From assembly GCA_015680685.1 (NCBI GenBank), contig MNCI01005808.1:406197-470196 (forward strand): DNA of 64,000 nt, in the 5' to 3' direction. The notes below the pieces were generated by a model. That model was not told where the DNA came from. It did no database searches and saw only the letters and a program-made list of their open reading frames with translations. The translations under genes were made by a program, and so were the position numbers. Below, one piece after another: positions 57,300 to 64,000 of this stretch (position 1 is the stretch's first letter; each line of letters begins with the position of its first letter). The stretch is from Gnetum montanum (Eukaryota; Streptophyta; Gnetopsida; Gnetales; Gnetaceae).

Positions 57300-57700
57300 G
57301 GACATGTCTCTTAAGGTAACCTTTAGAGGTTTTACCTAAAGGATTTATACCTAGGTATCAAAGGTTTTATCAACATGGAGTTGTAGAACTGATAAAGGCA
57401 AGTAATAGGTGTGAGATAAAGTAGGATAGGAAGGTAATTGGTGATTCTTTCTGGTCAGTAATAGGCCTAATTGTGGCAGTAGCACTAGGTTACCTTTAGG
57501 GGATAGATTTTAAAGAAAGTTAACCCTAAGAAACTCTCAGAGCATGATCCAGATACAATATTCCACATTAATAAAGCATTCTTTTCATTTTTAGTTTGCA
57601 TTTTCATTATCATTTTCTTTATACATAATGTTGAATGTTATGTATATGTGACATTTTTCATGACATTTGGAAATGAGATGTCACATTTGGTATCAAAGAA
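57300..57700 (+). mobile_element. LTR 3' end with tRNA-iMet-like primer site
   Basis: GAGATGTCACA then TTTGGTATCAAAG (57675-57698) resembles an LTR end followed by TGGTATCAGAG, the initiator-Met primer site used by many Ty1/copia and chromovirus elements. An AATAAAGCATTC signal lies near 57572. The LTR start and the internal region are not recognisable. Confidence 0.35.
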
Positions 57701-57993
57701 AATCACAACCTAAGGACCAAATAGAATCAAGAGTTGACTACAATCCAAGGACAAACCATGAAGCCACAACCCAAGAAGAACCATGAACCACTACTAGATG
57801 CACCTTACATTCAAGATGATCCATGTAAGCTAGAACATACTCTTCCATAAATTTTATGATAAACTAATTCTAGACCACACATCTATAAGAGAACCTCAAA
57901 CACATATCATGTTCAAGATGAATCCCACCAACCAATAAATTTCTTCTTAGTCACTTTCATGGATATAAGTGAATAGAAGAACTTGTTACACTT
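57701..57993. other. unassigned
   Basis: Repeated ACAACC(C/T)AAG(A/G) and ACCATGAA words. No protein match. Confidence 0.35.
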
Positions 57994-58809
57994 TGATGAA
58001 TCACATTTTTCATAGCTCCAATATTAGAGCCTTGACATTGGGTATCTGATATTGGAGCCTAGGATGTGATATCGAATATATGATATCATGGGGTATATTT
58101 TCACATATAAATATAGTTCTTGGGCTTACAATTTGGAGATCAATTTTTGTCATAGTTAGCAAGGCTCTTGTAGTTTGTTTCCTCTAGAGTTAGAATATTT
58201 TTTGAGTGCCCATAGCATGAGTCTAAGTGTGTACAGATCTTTGTTTGAACACTAATGTACCTGATCACAACAATGTGATGGGAATAAAAATGAACTCTTT
58301 CAACAATCCTTGTAGTTCCGAGAATAGATTAATGTTTTCTTTAATGTAATTTAATTAAGTAATTAACTTCCAATTATTAATGAACACAAGCACAACTACT
58401 TTCAGCATACGTGTAGCACTTGGTAACCCAGGAACACTTAACGTTTGGTAGCCCAGCAGTGTTATACATATTCAGGATGTGTCCAAGAAAGTGGGATGGG
58501 TACTTGTGTTAGGCTAGCTAGGTAGTAGATAAATTAGATCCTAAATTACTATATCTTTCATTATTGTTTTCAGTGATTAAATTTATAAAACCTAAAATGA
58601 TAAAAATCATCTACCTCAGTTACACTTAAATTATATCCTTAAGCTTCACAAGTATAGTTGAGAAAACAACGAACATTCTCAATGTCCATTTCACTTCCCA
58701 AAAGAACTAGTGCACTAGAGAACTATAGGTCCATGAAATTTGACCGTATCATGTGTGAACACCTTAGTGATTCATATGGTTTGGTGTAGGGGTACATTGC
58801 CGCTCATCA
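57994..58809 (+). mobile_element. 5' LTR of element E (TGATGAG family)
   Basis: TGATGAATCACATTTTTC ... CATTGCCGCTCATCA, 816 bp. U3 has CCAATATTAGAGCC/GATATTGGAGCC repeats and GATATC-rich words. TATA box TATAAATA near 58106-58113; R/U5 words GTGCCCATAGCATGAGTCTA and AATAAAAATGAACTC as in the other copies. Confidence 0.8.
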
Positions 58810-58830
58810 TTGGCACCATTATTAGGGAAT
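58810..58830 (+). other. primer-binding site of element E
   Basis: TTGGCACCATTATTAGGGAA directly after the LTR end; same type as copy C. Confidence 0.7.
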
Positions 58831-58970
58831 TTTTGGTTGTTTTGTGTACTATCTAGGATTTAGTGGAAATCATTCAAAATTGTTAAAATGAACCTTAGAG
58901 TCATATCATATTTTATAATCACTACAAAAAAAATTTAAAAGCAGACTGTATTTTTATCATCTAAGTGAAA

Positions 58971-61330
58971 ATGTCTTCTTCTCATAGGAGTGCTTCTTTG
59001 CCCAAGTCTGATGAAGCTCATCAGTTGATGCCTCAATAATATCGAGTGGAATATGCTCATCCTAATAAGTATGTATCCAATTTTACCTTCATCCTACATT
59101 AGGATGAACAATTGTGGTGGTGTGACATGGAGGGCAACAGTGTGTTGCTACCAGACTGATCCATTCTTGCAATGATCCAGCAAATGCTTATACGATGGGG
59201 TCTCCAAGAATGTCATGATGAGTATATTGTGCAAGACAATGATGCTAGGGATTATCATCCCACTAAGGCACAATGTCTTCAAGATTTCCAGTTAGAACAA
59301 GTTCATGAATTTGTTAAGAGACAAGGATTTAATGATTCCCCATTCTTGCTGTGCCAAAAATATGATGGGGAACCCTTCTCTAGGGGTTTTCCATTTAATG
59401 AAATTCCTCTCTTTGACTTTGGTGATGGAGGTCAAAACTAGAACTTGTAGTCCATGATTCATAATCCAAATTCTGGTAAGAATGGATTCAATGACAAAGA
59501 AGGATCTAAAGGGGCAAGCTAATACAAGGATATGGATAAGAAACAAGATCGTGATCATGGTTACGATCACCAAAGAGGTGGTAGTAGGCACTGTGATGAT
59601 GCTAGTCCTCCTTCCTTTTCACCTTCATTGTCTTCTTCTTCTTCTAGCTCTAATTGTAACCACAAGAGGTGAGACCATGATGGAAGTGACCAAAATGACT
59701 GATAGGACTAAAATGATTAAAGGGACCATTGGACAAGGAAAGATCAAGGGTGTGGACATTCAAGAAAGGCACATCACCATGAATGAAAGGGTAGAAGAGG
59801 GCATCATAGGCACCATGATCATGACCTCAATGAATCTTTGCTTGCTATTTGAAGTATGCTTAATATTGTAGAGGTAGTATCAATTCCAACATGGCATGTA
59901 AAGGATAATTAGATCAAGAGGTTAGATATGAATAATATCCCTAGATTCAAAGGGGGATATAACACTAATTTGCAAAACCATCTCCAAGATTTTCAAGATG
60001 CATGTGCCTTGCAAAACATAGAGAATAAGTGCCAAAAACTTAAGTTATTCCCATAGACACTCATTAAAGAAGCAAAAAATTGGTACTAATCCTTAGAATT
60101 GGAATCCATCAGATGATAGAGTACCATGCTTGAATTTTTCAATGAAAAATATCAAATGTACTCTAGAGTGTCCAACTTGAGAAGGTAGATCCAAGGATGG
60201 AAACAAGAAACACATGAATCCTTGGATGCCACCATCGACTGATACTATACCTTAATGCACAAATGTCTTGGCCATGATTATTCTCAACCAGATCAAATTT
60301 CCCACATTATAGATGAGCTTTGATAAGAAACAAGGAGAACCCTTATTGTCTATGCCCAAGGGAAACTGTTAGAATTAAGTGCCCATCAGATACAAAGACT
60401 AATCAAGCAAGTAGCTAAAGAGGAGGATGAATTAAGAAAAAGAGAAAGTGTAGAAGAATATAACTATGATCCAGCCATTTGTAAGAGGGAGGTTTGATTC
60501 TATGACAGTGAGGAAGAATCCACACCTGATGAGGTGGTGAATAGGAAAACCTTGCCACTCCAAAAATTTCAATCTAAAATTATGGCCAAGGTTGATTAGT
60601 TATGGGACTCCATGTATAGTAGATTTCAAGATGTTCTAAAAATTGTTAAAGAGTCCAAAGAATAAGGTAGTGATCATGAGCATAGGAGACACAAGGAAGT
60701 TGAATGTGCCTATTAAAGAGGTAAGGGCAAGATTGCTATAATAGAAGAAGTTGTAAGAAGTGAATCAGATGATGATGGTGGGTGTGATGTCTACCAATAA
60801 GAACATCCTAAGGGATGTTGCCCCATAGTGTCACACTTATAGGAGTTTGGGATGTATGATTTGAATCCATGACTAACACAAAGGTAAACATCTAGAAGAT
60901 TACTTTATCCTCAATGTAATTTTAGGTAGTTCCATCAAAAATAGCAATATTCTCCAAGTGGGAATCCACTGCAACCATATGAGTAGTATCAATAATGGTA
61001 GCAACCATAGTCATGGGTGTTGGCACCACTAAGGTAGCAATATCCTTACAGATAACTTGATTCATATGGGTATAATGTTCAATACCACTTGTCTCCACAT
61101 GACTCCTCTAATCACCTTTCTACTTTCCAACCTCACTACTAACCTCTTGATAATTATCGAATGCATTCTCCACTTGCAAGGAGGGATACCACTTCTTACC
61201 CTTATCCTCCTCCTATTATTGCACATCTTCCTCCTCCAACTGCATAGATACCACCTACTTCATCTATGCAGGGTGAACTATTAGCTCAACTACAACAACG
61301 CAACGCTACTAGGGTTATTAACCTACAACT
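58971..61330 (+). pseudogene. gag of element E
   Basis: Start ATG at 58971 ('MSSSHRSASLPKSDEAHQLM'). Segments parallel C: 'ECHDEYIVQDNDARDYHPTK' (59211-59270), a Ser/Arg/His-rich linker (59460-59830), 'RLDMNNIPRFKGGYNT' (59921-59968), 'RESVEEYNYDPAICKREV' (60442-60495), 'QDVLKIVKESKE' and a decayed zinc-knuckle-like 'GCDVYQ..HPKGCCP'. The C-terminal part (60900-61330) is Pro/Tyr/Gln-rich. Numerous stops. Confidence 0.75.
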
Positions 61331-61539
61331 AGTTAATCAACTAAGTGGTTCAAATACTTGATCAAAGAAAAGACCTTTCTTCTGACCACGTAGTCCACCT
61401 AAGCCCTCAAATACACTTGTGGTTGACAACCTTATTCCTTTGTCTTTCTCTATCTCAAATACCTTTAAGTCCCCTTCAAACCAAACATTGCCTAGGATCC
61501 ATACTGTTATGCTTACTCACATTGTATCTAGTTGGATTT

Positions 61540-62014
61540 GTGCAAAAATACCTTCCTAGGAAGTTAGTAGATCCTAGAAGTCCTTTGATTTATTTATAGA
61601 TCACTGGGAACAAACTGTGCAAAGCTTTTTTTCGACTTAGGTTCTAGTATCAACTTGATCTCTCGTGAGATGTATACTACATGAAACCTTCCTCCTTTAA
61701 AGAAGAGTAATATCATATTAGAATTGACAGACCAGTTCATCACTATTCCATTAGAACTGATAGAAGACATTATGACCACTAACTATGGGTGGTCTTATCC
61801 TGCTGATTTCCTAGTAACCAAAGTGGAGAACTACAAAGGGGATTTTCTAATCATCATTGGAAGGGCATGGCTTAGCACCATTAATGCAAGAATGGGTAGT
61901 AGAGATCTTTCCCTAGAAATATCCAAAGAAAATGCATTCAGAAAAATTGAGAAGAAGCGAGTTCCATGCATCGCATATAGTGATACAGGGTGCAATTGTG
62001 TGCAAAAGCTCTAG
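61540..62014 (+). pseudogene. aspartic protease of element E
   Basis: 'KLVDPRSPLIYL' (61564-61599), then the active-site region near 61620-61665, readable only across a frameshift, then an open piece 61724-62014 with 'DQFITIPLELIEDIMTTNYG', 'YPADFLVTKVENYKGDFLII' and 'AWLSTINARMGSRDLSLEIS'. Same architecture as C. Confidence 0.75.
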
Positions 62015-62249
62015 GCTATGAAACAAGCATTTATCTCTGCATGTAAGCAATGTGCACCAAAATTATAAATTCAAAGGTATCTATATGCAACAACCACAAA
62101 ATAAGAAGGCACCTAGTGGCTAACGACTAAATTTGAGAGTAGCACACTTTGCATGGAATCGATGAGAACCTAACATGTGCATATGTTGCAAGCATGGATG
62201 AACTAGAGTAGGTTCATCACCAATTCTCTAATGATGCAAATGATAATAC

Positions 62250-63350
62250 TTATTGGAAAGAGTTAGAGATTCATTAAAATTTTAAGAGCGAGCCCCTTGA
62301 ACTAAAAATGCTATCAGCTAGAATGAAATATCTATTTTTAAAAAATGGAAAGTTGGTCATAATCAATGCAAATCTTGCTCTAGAGCAAAAAAAAAAGATG
62401 CTATTGAATGTGGTTGAAAAATTGTCAGCTACTTTTGCTTGGTCATATCCTGAGCTCACAAAGATTGATCCTAGGATATGCTAGAATCACATCTACACTA
62501 ATTTGGCCATGAAGCCAAAGAGACAACCACCAAGGTGATTAAACCCCAAACTAAAGTAGATCAACACAGAGGAAATTAAACAACTCTTTAAGATGAGGTT
62601 CATTTATTCCATTGTGGATAGTGAGTGGGTTAGTCCACTTGTGATTGTACCAAAGAAAGATGATAAGTGGCGAGTCTGCATCGATTTTTGGCACTAAATA
62701 TGGCAACATTCAGGGATCATTTCCTGTTGTCATTTGTTGATTAGGTATTAGACATAATATCTAGGCATTTCTACTATAGTTTTCTAGATGGTTATAATAG
62801 TTATAACAAAATTTAAATTGTACCAGAGAACCATGCAAAGACAACATTCATGAGTCTTTGAAGGATTTTTGCATATCACAAGATGCCATTTGATCTATGC
62901 AATGCTCCTGATACATTCCAATGCCTGGTTCTGAGCATTTTTCAATAGCAAATTAGTAGTGGTATGGAAGTATTCATGGATGACTTTTCCACTTATGGAG
63001 CTACATTTGAGTAAGCCCTGGACCTCCTTGAGCAAGTGCTAAAACAATGTGTTGAAACCAACTTGTGGCTCAATTGGAAAAAAGATCAACTAATGGTCTA
63101 GGAAGGCATTTCATTAGGGCACAGAATATCACAAGTAAGAATTGAGGTAGACCCTAAGAAAATAAGGGTCATCTAAGAAATAACCTATCAACCTGAAACT
63201 ATCAAAGATGTTCAATCATTCCTTGGACATAGTGGCTATTACCGACAATTCATAGAGAATTTTTCTAAGATTGCAAAACCATTGGTGGAGTTGACAAAGA
63301 AAGATGCTCCATTTGTTTGGACCACAAAATGTGAAAGAACATTCTAGAAA
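62250..63350 (+). pseudogene. reverse transcriptase of element E
   Basis: Lead-in 'MKYLFLKNGKLVIINANL' (about 62320-62375), 'SPLVIVPKKDDKWRVCIDFW' (62634-62693), 'ATFRDHFLLSFVD', 'YYSFLDGY', then an intact catalytic box 'EVFMDDFSTYGATFE' (62967-63011). The thumb follows ('GHRISQVRIEVDPKKIRVI') and 'SFLGHSGYYRQFIENFSKIA' (63219-63280). Frames are broken, but E is the only copy here with an unmutated FMDD. Confidence 0.85.
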
Positions 63351-63780
63351 CTAAAAGAGAAACTTGTGAAAACTCCAATTCTATATGCACTTAATTGGTC
63401 TAGACCCTTCCACATCATGACAAATGCATCTAACTACACCTTAGGAGCCATACTTACATAAATGGACAATAACAAATGTCCACATTACATCCATTATGCT
63501 AGCTGAAGAATTGTGGTTGCACAATTGTACTACACCACTACAAAAAATAACTAATGGAAATGGTATTTGTTCTAGAGAATTTCAGGCATTATGTGCTTAG
63601 ATACAAGGTGTTTGTGCACACAGACCATAGTGTGATCTGCTTCTTAATAAAAAAGCCAATGGTGAGCCCCCATGTCATATGATGGCTAGTGATCTTCTAA
63701 GAATTCGATCTTATGATGGTAATTGAAAGGACACTAACAATGTGGTCATTGACCACATGTCTTGATTACAATGGGGCAAA
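63350..63780 (+). pseudogene. RNase H of element E
   Basis: 'LYYTTTKNN' then 'LMEMVFVLENFRHYVLRYKV' (about 63520-63610), 'HTDHSVICFLIKKPMVSPHV' (63618-63680), ending near 'VVIDHMS'. Order and spacing as in C, with stops. Confidence 0.75.
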
Positions 63781-63859
63781 AAAGAGAAAGAAAACTTTCT
63801 ATCTGCTATGTTTCCTAATGAACTCTTCTTTGCTAAAACTAACTGAACAATTGCCCAAT

Positions 63860-64000
63860 GAGCCTAATTAGTATGATGACATTTTCACCTATCTTCTCAC
63901 TCAAGAGATGCCACAAGGGTTGGACCATCAAAAGAAATAGTAGTTTCTTCACTAGGTAAAACACTTCATGAAGATCAATGAACACCTCTACAAGGTGTGC
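63860..64000 (+). pseudogene. start of integrase of element E, cut by window end
   Basis: 'YDDIFTYLLTQEMPQGLDHQ' , 'QFLH' and 'HFMKINEHLYKVC' match the integrase N-terminus of B (21077-20990) and C (52140-52270). The rest lies beyond the window. Confidence 0.7.

Noticed and set aside
1-64000. CRISPR arrays, bacterial operons, rRNA or tRNA genes
   Set aside because: Repeats here have no regular unique spacers; gene content is plant retroelement; no cloverleaf or rRNA sequence noticed.

Overview
This is nuclear DNA from a seed plant with a large, repeat-filled genome. A gymnosperm is plausible but not shown. The sequence is AT-rich, and nearly every protein-like stretch is broken by stops and frameshifts; many stops fit C-to-T or G-to-A decay of methylated DNA (CAG, CGA or TGG read as TAG or TGA). 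I see no intact host gene, tRNA, rRNA or CRISPR array. The window is a nest of old transposable elements with one captured host-gene fragment.

Two LTR-retrotransposon lineages dominate. The first, here the TGATGAG family (copies A, A', B, C, D, E), has LTRs of about 0.8-1.07 kb with TGATGAG...CTCATCA-like ends, a primer-binding site that looks like a decayed TTGGCGCCGTT type, and gag-PR-RT-RNase H-IN order with a DLG-type protease, all typical of Ty3/gypsy Athila/Tat-type elements. The second, element T, is a Tat-like Ty3/gypsy copy with 1.53-kb LTRs (TGTTGT...ACA ends).

Layout. 1-2206: 3' end of A (+). 2380-4926: gag and LTR of A' (-). 4991-5153: an 80-bp tandem duplication. 5360-35666: T (+), flanked by GTTAG/CTTAG. 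Inside T, between its protease and RT, lies a minus-strand non-pol ORF; it is cut at 13672-27148 by complete element B (-), which has a perfect CTTAG target duplication. B carries an extra coiled-coil-rich ORF (17689-14870) between integrase and its 3' LTR, and A keeps the C-terminal half of the same ORF. 35667-38576: AT-rich DNA with an RTE LINE tail and a solo-LTR-like block. 38577-45400: an RTE-type LINE (-) split by a 4.6-kb insertion at 38812-43399. That insertion has Helitron-like TC...CTAG ends at an A|T site and contains two overlapping subtilase fragments, a Pif1-like helicase C-terminus, satellite-like repeats and a 423-bp foldback. 46353-56307: complete element C (+) with a perfect GCTAT duplication, an N gap in its 5' LTR, and an insertion point inside degraded copy D. 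57300-57700: an LTR end with a tRNA-iMet-like primer site. 57994-64000: 5' part of element E (+), cut by the window edge; it alone keeps an FMDD reverse-transcriptase motif.

Nesting and LTR divergence by eye agree on relative age: the T LTRs differ far more than those of B or C. The parts judged most worth following are the Helitron-like composite at 38812-43399, the optional extra ORF with its U3-like upstream region in B, and the antisense ORF inside T whose reading frame rejoins exactly when B is removed.
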